A stretch of 64,000 nucleotides of DNA. Origin: SZUA-378 sp036652815 (lineage in GTDB: Bacteria; Bacillota; Clostridia; Lachnospirales; Lachnospiraceae). Shown here piece by piece: positions 45,865 through 55,207 of this stretch. A model generated the notes under the pieces. That model ran no database searches. It was not told the DNA's origin and saw only the letters and a list, made by a program, of their open reading frames with translations. Made by a program: the position numbers and the translations under genes. The DNA is taken from NCBI GenBank assembly GCA_036652815.1, contig JAVVVE010000005.1, positions 40,991 through 104,990 of the forward strand, written 5' to 3'. How positions within the stretch are numbered: the first letter of the stretch is position 1; every line of letters begins with the position of its first letter.

Positions 45865-46716
45865 ATGAATAACGTGCGTAAGAACCTTAAGGATAAACAA
45901 CGGATCGTGGTGAAGATTGGTTCGTCTTCTCTACAGCATATAGAAACAGGAGCACCGGATTATATTAAGATGGAGGTGCTAGTCCGGGAACTATGTGATC
46001 TGCGCAATCAGGGAAAAGATGTAGTTTTGGTTACTTCCGGATCGATTGCTTTTGGAAAAAGAGCGGTGCGTGGACAGTCGGGGGAGAATAAGATAGCTGT
46101 GAAACAGGCTTATGCGGCGGTAGGGCAGGCAAGACTTATGATGACTTATCAGAAGATATTTGCTGAATATAATCAGGTCGCTGCACAGATTTTGATGACA
46201 AAGAATACGGTGTTAGATAATCTAAACCGTTATAATGCACACAATACTTTTCAGGAACTATTGAAGATGGGGGTGATACCGATTGTCAATGAGAATGATA
46301 CGGTAGCAACCTATGAGATTGAGATTGGAGATAACGATCGGCTATCTGCTATTGTGGCAGCTATGATTCAGGCAGATCTTCTGATTTTATTATCAGATAT
46401 TGATGGACTCTATACGGATGATCCCAGGAAAAATCCGCAGGCAAAGTTCATCAGCACCGTAAAAAAGATAGATGATGAGCTGATGAATATGGGAAAGGCA
46501 TCTACCGGCAGTTCTGTCGGAACAGGCGGTATGAATACAAAGCTTATGGCAGCTAGGATAGCGACTAGCTCGGGAGCTGACATGGTGATTGCAAATGGTG
46601 AAGATATCCGTATTCTGCATCGCATCATGGATGGCAGAGAATGTGGTACTATCTTTCAGGCGAACAAGGATGAGAACTTTTGCTTAGAGGACTATGTGGA
46701 GAATATACATCATTAA
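45865..46716 (+). CDS. proB: Glutamate 5-kinase
   Basis: ProB phosphorylates glutamate in the first step of proline synthesis. The 283-residue protein has the amino-acid kinase motifs VVKIGSSSL, LVTSGSIAFGKRAV, IVNENDTVATYEI and GTGGMNTKLMAARIA. It lacks the C-terminal PUA domain of longer enzymes (about 370 residues), a form common in Clostridia. The ATG follows GGCGGAGGAATAG (GGAGG at 45851-45855). proA is two genes downstream. Confidence 0.95.
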   Translation: MNNVRKNLKDKQRIVVKIGSSSLQHIETGAPDYIKMEVLVRELCDLRNQGKDVVLVTSGSIAFGKRAVRGQSGENKIAVKQAYAAVGQARLMMTYQKIFAEYNQVAAQILMTKNTVLDNLNRYNAHNTFQELLKMGVIPIVNENDTVATYEIEIGDNDRLSAIVAAMIQADLLILLSDIDGLYTDDPRKNPQAKFISTVKKIDDELMNMGKASTGSSVGTGGMNTKLMAARIATSSGADMVIANGEDIRILHRIMDGRECGTIFQANKDENFCLEDYVENIHH

Positions 46717-46751
46717 GTCAGAATAAAAGAATAAGGAGGTAGTGACGAACG

Positions 46752-46973
46752 ATGGAAGAACAAAAAGTGCAGCGAATCAATGAACTATATCATAAATCAA
46801 AAGAAGAGGGATTAACAGAGGAAGAGAAGGAAGAACAGGCGGCACTACGTCAGGAATATGTTGCAAGTGTACGTGCTAATCTACGTGGACAACTGGATAA
46901 CATCAATATTCAAAATGAAGACGGAAGTATTACGAATCTGGGTAAAAAATATGGAAACAAAAAAACACATTAG
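46752..46973 (+). CDS. DUF896 family protein (YnzC-like)
   Basis: The 73-residue protein matches the small helical-hairpin DUF896 family: RINELYHKSKEEGLTEEEK followed by LRQEYVASVRANLRGQLDNI. Function unknown; it is widespread in Bacillota. AAGGAGG precedes the ATG (46734-46740). Its 3' end overlaps the next gene by 23 bases, so expression with proB and proA is likely. Confidence 0.92.
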   Translation: MEEQKVQRINELYHKSKEEGLTEEEKEEQAALRQEYVASVRANLRGQLDNINIQNEDGSITNLGKKYGNKKTH

Positions 46974-47502
46974 AGAACGGATCCTGGCGATACGGGATGC
47001 GATGGTAACGGAGGAACGAATGACTGCAGATACTGCAATTTTGCATAAAATCCTGCAAAATCAGTATTATAAACGGGCAAATTGTCTATTTACTTATCTA
47101 AGTTATCATTCCGAGGTGGATACCATGCATTTAGTCTTACAGGCATGGAAGGATGGAAAGGCAGTTTATTGCCCCAAAGTAAGTGGGGATACGATGCGGT
47201 TTTACCGCATTTATTCTTTTACAGAAGTAGAAGAAGGGTATCGAGGCATCTTAGAACCCAAGACTCAGCAGGCAGAGGAGGTTAATCTTTCGGATGCTTT
47301 ATGTATTATGCCGGGGGTCGCTTTTGATAGATACAGGCACCGTATTGGATATGGAAAAGGGTTTTATGATAAATTTCTGTCAGATAAACCGGAGCTTATG
47401 ACGATGGCTTTGTGTTATACCTGTCAGATGGTAGAGGATATTCAGATAGAATCGTTTGACTGTATCCCTAAGATTCTATATACCGAAACAAAACAATGGT
47501 AG
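46951..47502 (+). CDS. 5-formyltetrahydrofolate cyclo-ligase
   Basis: The enzyme converts 5-formyl-THF to 5,10-methenyl-THF with ATP. The 183-residue protein begins METKKHIRERILAIRDAM and contains the family signature MPGVAFDRYRHRIGYGKGFYDKFL in two adjoining parts. I chose the ATG at 46951, inside the DUF896 gene, because homology starts there; the ribosome-binding site is poor, so translation may depend on coupling. It is inserted between proB and proA, a common arrangement in this group. Confidence 0.92.
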   Translation: METKKHIRERILAIRDAMVTEERMTADTAILHKILQNQYYKRANCLFTYLSYHSEVDTMHLVLQAWKDGKAVYCPKVSGDTMRFYRIYSFTEVEEGYRGILEPKTQQAEEVNLSDALCIMPGVAFDRYRHRIGYGKGFYDKFLSDKPELMTMALCYTCQMVEDIQIESFDCIPKILYTETKQW

Positions 47503-47531
47503 TACATAGTTATAAAAAAGGAGACATGAGG

Positions 47532-48779
47532 ATGGATGAATTAAATCAAATGGGAAAAAAAGCTGTTTGTGCTAAATATGAATTACAAAAAACAAACACA
47601 GCAGATAAAAATAGAGCATTACAGACAATTGCACAAGCACTGCTTGATAGAAAAGAAGAGATGATAGCGGCCAATGAAATAGATATTCAAACAGCAGTCC
47701 GCAGTGGTATGAATGACGGACTCGTAGACAGACTCAGACTCAATGAAGAGAGAATACAGGGAATGGCAGAAGGACTATTACAGGTCATGCAATTACCGGA
47801 TCCTATTGGGGAACGATTGGAAGCTTTTACGAGACCTAACGGATTGCAGATTGAAAAAAAGAGAGTACCGATAGGTGTTATTGGTATCTTTTATGAATCC
47901 AGACCCAATGTAACAGCAGATGCTTTTGGATTATGCTTTAAATCCGGAAATGCCGTTATCTTAAAAGGGGGAAGTGATGCGATCTATTCCAACATCGCGA
48001 TTACGAACTGTATCCGTGAGACTTTAATGAAACTTAAGATGAATCCCGATGTGATTCAATTGATTGAAGATACGAGCAGAGAGACGGCTACCGCATTTAT
48101 GAAATTAAATCAATATGTTGATTTATTGATTCCTCGCGGAGGAGCCGGACTGATTCAGGCTGTGCTTGCCAATAGTACGATTCCGGTGATTGAGACAGGT
48201 ACCGGAAATTGTCATATCTATGTGGATGAATCGGCAGATATTGAAAAAGCCATTCCGATTATTATGAACTCAAAAACACAGCGTGTGGGTGTCTGCAATG
48301 CCTGTGAATCTTTGGTAGTTCATAAAAATATGCGTGAACTGCTGCTCCCGCGTCTGCATGAGGCATTGAAAGAAGCGGGGGTTACAGTATATGGCGATCC
48401 CTTTACCAAAGAATATATGACAGACTGTCTTCCGGCAACAGAAGAATCCTATGCGACAGAATATCTGGCACTGGCATTGTCTGTCAAGACGGTATCTTCC
48501 TTAGAAGAAGCCATTGCACATATTAATCAATACAGTACCAGACATTCAGAAGCGATTATTACAGAGAACACAGAACATGCGAATCGTTTTCTGGATGAAA
48601 TAGACGCAGCTTGTGTTTATGTCAATGCAGCAACCAGATTTACAGATGGATTTGTATTTGGACTTGGGGCAGAAATAGGCATCAGCACGCAGAAGCTTCA
48701 CGCCAGGGGACCTATGGGATTAAAAGAATTAACTTCTTACAAATACACGATTCATGGGAATGGACAAATCAGAGAGTAG
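47532..48779 (+). CDS. proA: Glutamate-5-semialdehyde dehydrogenase
   Basis: ProA reduces glutamyl-5-phosphate to the semialdehyde in proline synthesis. The 415-residue protein shows RVPIGVIGIFYESRPNVT, FKSGNAVILKGGSDA, and the catalytic-cysteine region RVGVCNACESLVVH, ending LGAEIGISTQKLHARGPMG. The ATG at 47532 is best spaced from AAGGAG (47518-47523); ATGs at 47496 and 47526 are less suitable. Four-gene proB-DUF896-FCL-proA unit. Confidence 0.96.
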   Translation: MDELNQMGKKAVCAKYELQKTNTADKNRALQTIAQALLDRKEEMIAANEIDIQTAVRSGMNDGLVDRLRLNEERIQGMAEGLLQVMQLPDPIGERLEAFTRPNGLQIEKKRVPIGVIGIFYESRPNVTADAFGLCFKSGNAVILKGGSDAIYSNIAITNCIRETLMKLKMNPDVIQLIEDTSRETATAFMKLNQYVDLLIPRGGAGLIQAVLANSTIPVIETGTGNCHIYVDESADIEKAIPIIMNSKTQRVGVCNACESLVVHKNMRELLLPRLHEALKEAGVTVYGDPFTKEYMTDCLPATEESYATEYLALALSVKTVSSLEEAIAHINQYSTRHSEAIITENTEHANRFLDEIDAACVYVNAATRFTDGFVFGLGAEIGISTQKLHARGPMGLKELTSYKYTIHGNGQIRE

Positions 48780-48790
48780 GAGAAAGAAGT

Positions 48791-50239
48791 ATGTTTGAAA
48801 ATATAGACTTAGATACGATTGATTTATCAAAAGAAGCACCGGTACAAGAACCGGAACGCCAATATTATTTTATGGCAAAAGCAAGAAACTATGTAAAAGA
48901 AGAAAGCGAACGTTTGGGGCACCCGCTTTTCTCGGCAGTCAAGACTTTTGGGTGTCAGATGAATGTCAGAGATTCCGAAAAATTAGAAGGAGTGTTACAT
49001 GCGATTGGTTATTTGGATTCAGACTCGGAAGAGGCTGATTTTGTAATCTATAATACCTGTACCGTGCGTGACAATGCCAATCAGAAGGTATATGGTAAAC
49101 TGGGTGCTCTTGGAACGAAAAAAAAGAGTAATCCGCATAAGAAGATCGCTTTATGTGGCTGTATGATGCAGGAAGCAGGGGTGCTCGAAAAAATCAAAAA
49201 AAGTTATCGCTTTGTAGACCTTATTTTTGGGACTCATAATAATTATAAATTTGCAGAACTGATTACCACGATGTTTGAATCAGATAGGATGGTATTGGAT
49301 ATCTGGCAGGATACCGATCAGATCATCGAGGATCTGCCTACGGTACGCAAATCGAAGTTTAAATCCGGGATTAATATTATGTTTGGCTGTAATAATTATT
49401 GTACTTATTGTATTGTGCCTTATGTGCGTGGAAGAGAGAGAAGCAGAGATCCCAAATCTATTCTTCGAGAGATTGAAACACTGGTAGCAGATGGAGTAAT
49501 CGAGATTATGCTGCTTGGACAAAATGTCAATTCCTATGGTAAGACATTAGCACAGCCCATAAGCTTTGCTGCATTATTACAAGAGATAGAAAAAATAGAA
49601 GGATTGCAGAGAATCCGCTTTATGACTTCACATCCAAAGGATTTGTCTGAGGAATTGATTCAGGTGATGAAACATTCAAAAAAGATATGCAGACATCTTC
49701 ATCTTCCAATACAATCGGGCAGTAATCGTATCTTACAGGCGATGAACAGACGATATACGAGAGAACAATATATTGCATTGGTAAAACGATTACGAAGTGA
49801 GATTCCGGATCTTGCCATTACGACGGATTTTATTGTTGGTTTTCCGGGAGAGACACCGGAAGATGTGGAAGAAACCATAGATATTGTGAGGCAGGTTCAA
49901 TTTGAGAATGCCTTTACTTTTGTATATTCCAAAAGAGCAGGGACACCGGCAGCTGTTATGGAACCACAGGTTTCGTCAGAGCAGATAACGGAAGGCTTTG
50001 ATAAACTGCTGGCAGTAGTGCATGACACAGCCAGAGCAAGTGCAGAACGATTATTGGGACAGATTTTACCCGTATTGGTAGAAGAAACACAGGAACAGGA
50101 CGCAGTGTTACTGAGTGGAAGATTATCCAATAATACGTTGGTGCATTTTGAGGGCGATGATAAACTGATTGGAACGATAGTCTCGGTAGAACTTGTAGAA
50201 TGTAAAGGATTTTACTACTTTGGAAGGCTGGTTTTATAG
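48791..50239 (+). CDS. miaB: tRNA-2-methylthio-N6-isopentenyladenosine methylthiotransferase MiaB
   Basis: MiaB is a radical-SAM enzyme that adds the methylthio group to i6A37 in tRNA. The 482-residue protein has the N-terminal UPF0004 domain with cluster cysteines (Cys55 in KTFGCQMN, then NTCTVRD and LCGCMMQ), the radical-SAM motif Cys200-x3-Cys204-x2-Cys207 in GCNNYCTYC, and a C-terminal TRAM domain. The unusual 40-residue N-terminal extension is common in Clostridia. The frame extends upstream into proA, but AGGAG (48779-48783) before the ATG at 48791 fixes the start. Confidence 0.96.
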   Translation: MFENIDLDTIDLSKEAPVQEPERQYYFMAKARNYVKEESERLGHPLFSAVKTFGCQMNVRDSEKLEGVLHAIGYLDSDSEEADFVIYNTCTVRDNANQKVYGKLGALGTKKKSNPHKKIALCGCMMQEAGVLEKIKKSYRFVDLIFGTHNNYKFAELITTMFESDRMVLDIWQDTDQIIEDLPTVRKSKFKSGINIMFGCNNYCTYCIVPYVRGRERSRDPKSILREIETLVADGVIEIMLLGQNVNSYGKTLAQPISFAALLQEIEKIEGLQRIRFMTSHPKDLSEELIQVMKHSKKICRHLHLPIQSGSNRILQAMNRRYTREQYIALVKRLRSEIPDLAITTDFIVGFPGETPEDVEETIDIVRQVQFENAFTFVYSKRAGTPAAVMEPQVSSEQITEGFDKLLAVVHDTARASAERLLGQILPVLVEETQEQDAVLLSGRLSNNTLVHFEGDDKLIGTIVSVELVECKGFYYFGRLVL

Positions 50240-50252
50240 GAAAGGGCGGTAC

Positions 50253-52259
50253 ATGGGAAAAAGTGTATTTATAGCAGAGAAACCAAGTGTTGCAAAAGAA
50301 TTTGCAAAAGCATTAAAATATCAGTTTAGTAATCGGGATGGTTATATGGAATCACAGGAGGCCATCGTGACATGGTGTGTTGGACATTTGGTTACCATGA
50401 GCTATCCGGAGGTATATGATGCTAAGTATAAGCGATGGTCATTGGATACGATTCCTTTTATTCCGGATGAATTTAAATATGAGATTATAGACAATGTAAA
50501 GAAACAGTTTCATATTGTCAAAGAGTTATTTAATAGAGAGGATATCGATGTTATCTATAATGCAGGAGATTCGGGGCGTGAGGGTGAATATATTCAACGA
50601 CTCGTTTTGCAGATGGCGGGGCATAAAGAGGGCATTGCATTAAAGAGAGTCTGGATCGATTCACAGACAGAAGATGAAATCTTGCGTGGTATCAGAGAAG
50701 CAAAGGATATGTCGGCTTATGATAATCTCAGTGCATCCGCTTATTTACGTGCCAAAGAAGATTATTTGATGGGAATCAATTTTTCCCGTGTGTTAACACT
50801 TAAATACAGCAATTCTATTAAAAGTTATTTAAAGAAAGATCGGGCGGTGGTGTCGGTTGGCCGTGTCATGACGTGTGTGCTGGGGATGATCGTCAATAAA
50901 GAACGAGAGGTTCGTGGATTTGTGAAGACTCCATTTTACAGAGTTCTTGGGGATTTTGGGATTGGAGAACATGAATTTGCAGGAGAATGGAAAGCAGTGG
51001 AAGGCTCAAAATACTATGAGTCCCCCTTGCTATATAAAGAAAACGGATTTAAAGAAAAAGAAACAGCACAAGCTTTAATTGCATATCTAACAGAGACAGA
51101 GATGCCACAGCAAGCTCCATTGCTAGAAGCAATAGAGAAAAAGAAAGAAACCAGAAATGCACCACTGCTCTTTAATCTCGCAGAGCTGCAAAATGATTGT
51201 TCTAAACTGTTTAAGATTAGCCCTGATGAAACGTTACGAATCGTACAGGAGCTTTATGAAAAAAAATTAACAACATATCCAAGAACAGATGCCAGAGTCC
51301 TGTCTACGGCAGTTGCCAAAGAAATATCTAAGAATATTAATGGACTGCGTGGCTATGAACCTGCTCGTCTGTATGCGGAAGAGATCCTACAAACTAAGAG
51401 CTATGCAACGATTGCAAAGACGCGATATGTCAATGATAAACAGATTACCGACCATTATGCGATTGTACCAACAGGGCAGGGACTGTCAGCTTTACGAACA
51501 CTCACACCCACCGCAGCAAAGGTATATGAAGTGATTGTCAGAAGATTTTTAGCGATATTTTATCCACCGGCGATTTATCAAAAAGTCAGTTTAACAACTG
51601 TGTTAAAAGGAGAACGATTCTTTTCAACCTTTAAAGTATTAAAAGAAGAAGGATTTTTAAAAGTTACAACTTTTTCTTTTGCAAAGAAAAAAGAGGAAAG
51701 CGAAGAAAAAGAAGACGATATTAAGTGTGACAGTGGATTTTTGGAGATTCTTGCTACTTTAAAAAAAGGAGTACCGCTGACACTCAAAGGATTGACCTTG
51801 AAAGAAGGAGAGACTTCCCCACCTAAGAGATATAATTCGGGTTCTATTATCCTGACGATGGAGAATGCGGGACAATTTATAGAAGATGAAGAATTGCGAG
51901 CACAGATGAAGGGAAGTGGAGTCGGAACCTCTGCAACCCGTGCAGAGATATTAAAGAAACTCGTCCATATCAATTACATTGCGCTGAATGGAAAGACGCA
52001 GATCTTGACTCCTACGTTAATGGGAGAGATGATCTATGAGGTCGTAAACAATGCGATTCGTCCGCTCCTAAATCCAACGCTTACCGCCAGCTGGGAGAAG
52101 GGGCTGACCTTGGTTGCGGATGGGGAGATTACAGGGGAAGAGTACATGCAGAAGCTGGATGATTTTGTCAGTAGACATACCAATCATGTGAAACAGTTGA
52201 ATAACCAAACTGTTTTATACAGATGTTTTAATCAGGTAGCCCAGTTTTATAATAAATAG
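50253..52259 (+). CDS. topB: DNA topoisomerase III (type IA)
   Basis: The 668-residue protein has an N-terminal Toprim domain (SVFIAEKPSVAKEFAKAL ... NAGDSGREGEYI) and the type IA core with the active-site tyrosine Tyr342 in KLTTYPRTDARVLS. The C-terminal GVGTSATRAEILKKL is also typical. It is a decatenase acting on single-strand-containing DNA. No zinc-finger tail is present. Size and isolation from plasmid-transfer genes suggest the chromosomal housekeeping form, though mobile-element TopB proteins are similar. Start ATG with AAAGGG upstream. Confidence 0.93.
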   Translation: MGKSVFIAEKPSVAKEFAKALKYQFSNRDGYMESQEAIVTWCVGHLVTMSYPEVYDAKYKRWSLDTIPFIPDEFKYEIIDNVKKQFHIVKELFNREDIDVIYNAGDSGREGEYIQRLVLQMAGHKEGIALKRVWIDSQTEDEILRGIREAKDMSAYDNLSASAYLRAKEDYLMGINFSRVLTLKYSNSIKSYLKKDRAVVSVGRVMTCVLGMIVNKEREVRGFVKTPFYRVLGDFGIGEHEFAGEWKAVEGSKYYESPLLYKENGFKEKETAQALIAYLTETEMPQQAPLLEAIEKKKETRNAPLLFNLAELQNDCSKLFKISPDETLRIVQELYEKKLTTYPRTDARVLSTAVAKEISKNINGLRGYEPARLYAEEILQTKSYATIAKTRYVNDKQITDHYAIVPTGQGLSALRTLTPTAAKVYEVIVRRFLAIFYPPAIYQKVSLTTVLKGERFFSTFKVLKEEGFLKVTTFSFAKKKEESEEKEDDIKCDSGFLEILATLKKGVPLTLKGLTLKEGETSPPKRYNSGSIILTMENAGQFIEDEELRAQMKGSGVGTSATRAEILKKLVHINYIALNGKTQILTPTLMGEMIYEVVNNAIRPLLNPTLTASWEKGLTLVADGEITGEEYMQKLDDFVSRHTNHVKQLNNQTVLYRCFNQVAQFYNK

Positions 52260-52282
52260 GCGCAAAAAGATAGGAAGGCAGG

Positions 52283-52969
52283 ATGGTATTTATGGAAGCA
52301 TATCGTATAGAACAGTTATATGATAAGAAAGAGACCATGGCAGCTGATTTACTGGAACAAGCAGTTTATCCATGGGAGCTGCTCTCGCAAATCAGTGATT
52401 ATATCATAGCATTGGGACAAACTTTGCCAAGAGATAGATTTGAACAACGTGGTGAATCTGTTTGGATCGCAAGGTCAGCCACGGTATTTGATTCGGCTTA
52501 TATCAATGGACCTTGTATTATCGATGAAGAAGCGGAGATTAGGCAATGTGCTTTTATCAGAGGCAGTGCTATCGTGGGTAAGGGTGCAGTAGTTGGCAAT
52601 TCGACAGAGCTTAAGAATGTTATCTTGTTTAATCAGGTGCAAGTACCACATTATAATTATGTAGGCGACAGTATCCTGGGTTACAAATCACATATGGGAG
52701 CCGGTTCTATTACCTCTAATGTAAAGAGCGATAAAAGCTTGATTACGATTCATACGCAACAGGGGAATCTTGAGACCGGACTTAAAAAAATCGGGGCAAT
52801 GCTTGGCGATTATGTAGAAGTCGGATGCAACTCGGTTTTAAATCCGGGCACAATCATCGGCAGACACAGTAATGTATACCCTTTGTCTATGGTCAGAGGC
52901 TATGTACCGGAGAATAGTATCTTTAAGAACCAGGACACGATTGTTCTGAAAGAAGGGAATCATAGTTGA
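52283..52969 (+). CDS. Left-handed beta-helix acyl/nucleotidyl-transferase-like protein
   Basis: The 228-residue protein has a short helical N-terminus (YRIEQLYDKKETMAADLL) and then hexapeptide repeats (SAYINGPCIIDEEAEIRQC ... GCNSVLNPGTIIGRHSNVYPLS) of the left-handed beta-helix fold. It resembles the C-terminal half of GlmU and small sugar-nucleotide pyrophosphorylase-like proteins common in Clostridia. The N-terminal nucleotidyltransferase domain is absent. An acyltransferase or sugar-binding role is possible. Start may be 52283 or 52292. Confidence 0.75.
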   Translation: MVFMEAYRIEQLYDKKETMAADLLEQAVYPWELLSQISDYIIALGQTLPRDRFEQRGESVWIARSATVFDSAYINGPCIIDEEAEIRQCAFIRGSAIVGKGAVVGNSTELKNVILFNQVQVPHYNYVGDSILGYKSHMGAGSITSNVKSDKSLITIHTQQGNLETGLKKIGAMLGDYVEVGCNSVLNPGTIIGRHSNVYPLSMVRGYVPENSIFKNQDTIVLKEGNHS

Positions 52970-52994
52970 CAAACCCTGTTATTTCATATATATT
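52966..52994 (+). promoter_or_regulatory. Sigma-A promoter for the tandem-SBP ABC importer operon
   Basis: TTGACA (52966-52971) and TATATT (52989-52994) are 17 bases apart. The -35 contains the TGA stop of the upstream gene. A leader of about 90 bases follows, with a 6-bp hairpin (CTGTGG/CCGCAG) near 53061-53077; no known riboswitch was recognised. Confidence 0.75.
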
Positions 52995-53092
52995 TTTAGA
53001 TGTAGATAACGCTTTAATACATAAAAGCATTAATTTAACAAAGCCAATAAGAAAAGGAATCTGTGGAGAAGCCGCAGACAGGGACATGGAAT

Positions 53093-54136
53093 ATGAAAAA
53101 GAAAATAAAGAAAATAGGTTCGGTAATGATGGCAACTGCAATGTTGACAACGATGTTAATGGGATGCGGACAGAGTGCGGAGAATAATCAAAGTGAAGCG
53201 GCAGAGAATACTAGCCAGGCTGTGGCTGAAACAGAGGCAGCTACTGCGGCAGACAGTACACAAAAGGTATATAAGATAGGTGTGATTCAATTAGTAGAGC
53301 ATGCGGCATTGGATGCAGCAAACAAGGGATTTATCGATGGATTAACGGAAGCAGGGATTCAATTTGAGGTAGATCAGCAGAATGCACAAGGAGATCAGAC
53401 AGCGTGTGATACGATTGCAACTAAATTAGTCAATGATGGCAATGATTTGATTCTGGCAATTGCAACACCGGCAGCACAAGCTGTGGTCGGTAAGACGACA
53501 GAGATCCCGGTTTTAGTAACTGCGGTTACGGATCCGGCTTCTTCGGGACTAGTGGATACCAATGAAGTCCCTGGTGGTAATGTTACGGGAACTTCTGATT
53601 TAACACCGATTAAAGAACAAATCACCTTATTAAAAGAACTGTTACCTGAGGCAAAAAAAGTAGGTATCCTATATTGTAGCGCAGAATCCAATTCGGTATT
53701 TCAGGCAGATATCGCAAAGAAAGAGATTGAATCAGCGGGGCTTACCTGGGAAGAATTTACAGTATCCAGCTCGAATGAGATGCAGTCGGTTACAGAATCG
53801 ATGATCGGCAAAGTAGATTGCATCTATTCTCCGACAGATAACACGATTGCAGCAGGTATGGCAGCCGTTGCGATGGTAGCCAATGAGAATAATCTGCCGG
53901 CTATCGTAGGAGAAGCGGGTATGGTTGCAGCAGGCGGACTTGCGACTTACGGTGTTGACTATTATAATCTTGGAAAATTAACGGCAACACAGGCAGTTAA
54001 GATATTAAAAGGCGAAGCAACACCGGCACAGATGCCGATTGAATACTTAACAGCAGATCAATGTGCCTTTGCAGGGAATGAAGAAACAGCAGCGATTTAC
54101 AACATTGATTTATCTTCTTATATGACAAAAAAATAG
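53093..54136 (+). CDS. ABC transporter substrate-binding lipoprotein 1 (PF04392-type)
   Basis: The 347-residue protein has a lipoprotein signal peptide (MKKKIKKIGSVMMATAML, lipobox LMGC) and an acidic Ser/Thr/Ala-rich tether of about 40 residues, then the binding domain typical of the PF04392 family (IGVIQLVEHAALDAANKG, VTAVTDPASSGLVD, SPTDNTIAAGM). Members bind tryptophan or other aromatic or unknown ligands in streptococci and clostridia. It is about four-fifths identical over the core to the next gene's product. Start at 53093 has only a weak ribosome-binding site. Confidence 0.88.
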   Translation: MKKKIKKIGSVMMATAMLTTMLMGCGQSAENNQSEAAENTSQAVAETEAATAADSTQKVYKIGVIQLVEHAALDAANKGFIDGLTEAGIQFEVDQQNAQGDQTACDTIATKLVNDGNDLILAIATPAAQAVVGKTTEIPVLVTAVTDPASSGLVDTNEVPGGNVTGTSDLTPIKEQITLLKELLPEAKKVGILYCSAESNSVFQADIAKKEIESAGLTWEEFTVSSSNEMQSVTESMIGKVDCIYSPTDNTIAAGMAAVAMVANENNLPAIVGEAGMVAAGGLATYGVDYYNLGKLTATQAVKILKGEATPAQMPIEYLTADQCAFAGNEETAAIYNIDLSSYMTKK

Positions 54137-54184
54137 AACAAAAGATAGAACCAATTACAAAGATACACCAATGGAGGAAAAACG

Positions 54185-55189
54185 ATGAAACTTAGGAGAC
54201 AACATCTCTTACAAAAGCTTATGACACTACTGGTGGCAGTGAGCTTGATTACGATGACGGGATGTGGACAGACCAAAGGTATCGATACGGGAGATTCTGC
54301 AAATAGTGCAGATACCAAAGATACGAAAGTGTATCGAATCGGTGTCATCCAATTGGTGGAGCATGCGGCACTGGATGCTGCCAATAAAGGATTTTTTGAT
54401 GGATTGGATGAAGCCGGTATCGCATATGAAGTTGACCAACAGAATGCACAGGGAGATCAAACCGCCTGCGATACCATTGCTACGAAACTCGTGAATGATG
54501 GCAATGATTTGATTCTCGCAATCGCAACACCGGCGGCTCAGGCAGTAGCCGGGAAAACAACGCAGATACCGATTTTGGTTACAGCGGTAACAGATCCGGC
54601 CTCTTCTGGATTGGTAGATACCAACGAAGTGCCGGGTGGTAACGTAACAGGAACTTCTGATTTAACACCGGTTAAAGAACAGATTGCATTATTGAAGGCG
54701 TTATTACCGGAAGCAAAAAAAGTAGGTATCTTGTATTGTACCGCTGAGACAAATTCTTCTTTTCAGGCAACCTTGGCACAAAAAGAGATAGAGGCAGCGG
54801 GGCTTACCTGGCAAGATTTCACGGTGTCAAGCTCCAATGAGATACAATCGGTAACAGAATCCATGATTGGAAAAGTAGATGTTATCTATATTCCAACGGA
54901 TAATGTGATCTCAGCAGGGATTGCATCGGTTGCTATGGTGGCGAACGATAATCTGATGCCAACGATTGTAGGAGAATCAGCGATGGTAGATGCAGGAGCA
55001 CTGGCTACCATAGGGATAGATTATTATAATCTGGGTAAGAAAACAGCCAATCAGGCTGTTAAGATATTGACAGGAGAAGCAACACCGGCACAGATGCCTA
55101 TTGAATATCTGACTGTAGATCAATGTGAGTTTGCAGGCAACGAAGAGACTGCGGCGGCATTGAAAATTGATTTATCGGCATTTAAATAA
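54185..55189 (+). CDS. ABC transporter substrate-binding lipoprotein 2 (paralog of lipoprotein 1)
   Basis: The 334-residue protein has its own lipobox (MTGC) and a shorter tether than its neighbour, followed by a nearly identical binding domain (IGVIQLVEHAALDAANKG, VTAVTDPASSGLVD). Differences cluster in the C-terminal lobe: IPTDNVISAGIASVAM versus SPTDNTIAAGMAAVAM, GESAM versus GEAGM, GALATIGID versus GGLATYGVD. A strong GGAGG precedes the ATG. The pair shares one permease and one ATPase, implying two ligand specificities or a dosage effect after a tandem duplication. Confidence 0.88.
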   Translation: MKLRRQHLLQKLMTLLVAVSLITMTGCGQTKGIDTGDSANSADTKDTKVYRIGVIQLVEHAALDAANKGFFDGLDEAGIAYEVDQQNAQGDQTACDTIATKLVNDGNDLILAIATPAAQAVAGKTTQIPILVTAVTDPASSGLVDTNEVPGGNVTGTSDLTPVKEQIALLKALLPEAKKVGILYCTAETNSSFQATLAQKEIEAAGLTWQDFTVSSSNEIQSVTESMIGKVDVIYIPTDNVISAGIASVAMVANDNLMPTIVGESAMVDAGALATIGIDYYNLGKKTANQAVKILTGEATPAQMPIEYLTVDQCEFAGNEETAAALKIDLSAFK

Positions 55190-55207
55190 AATATGGAGGT
55201 TATACAC

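Noticed and set aside
52966..53187. Short + strand open frame across the importer promoter
   Set aside because: It covers the -35, -10 and leader and runs into the lipoprotein gene in another frame; no recognisable ribosome-binding site.
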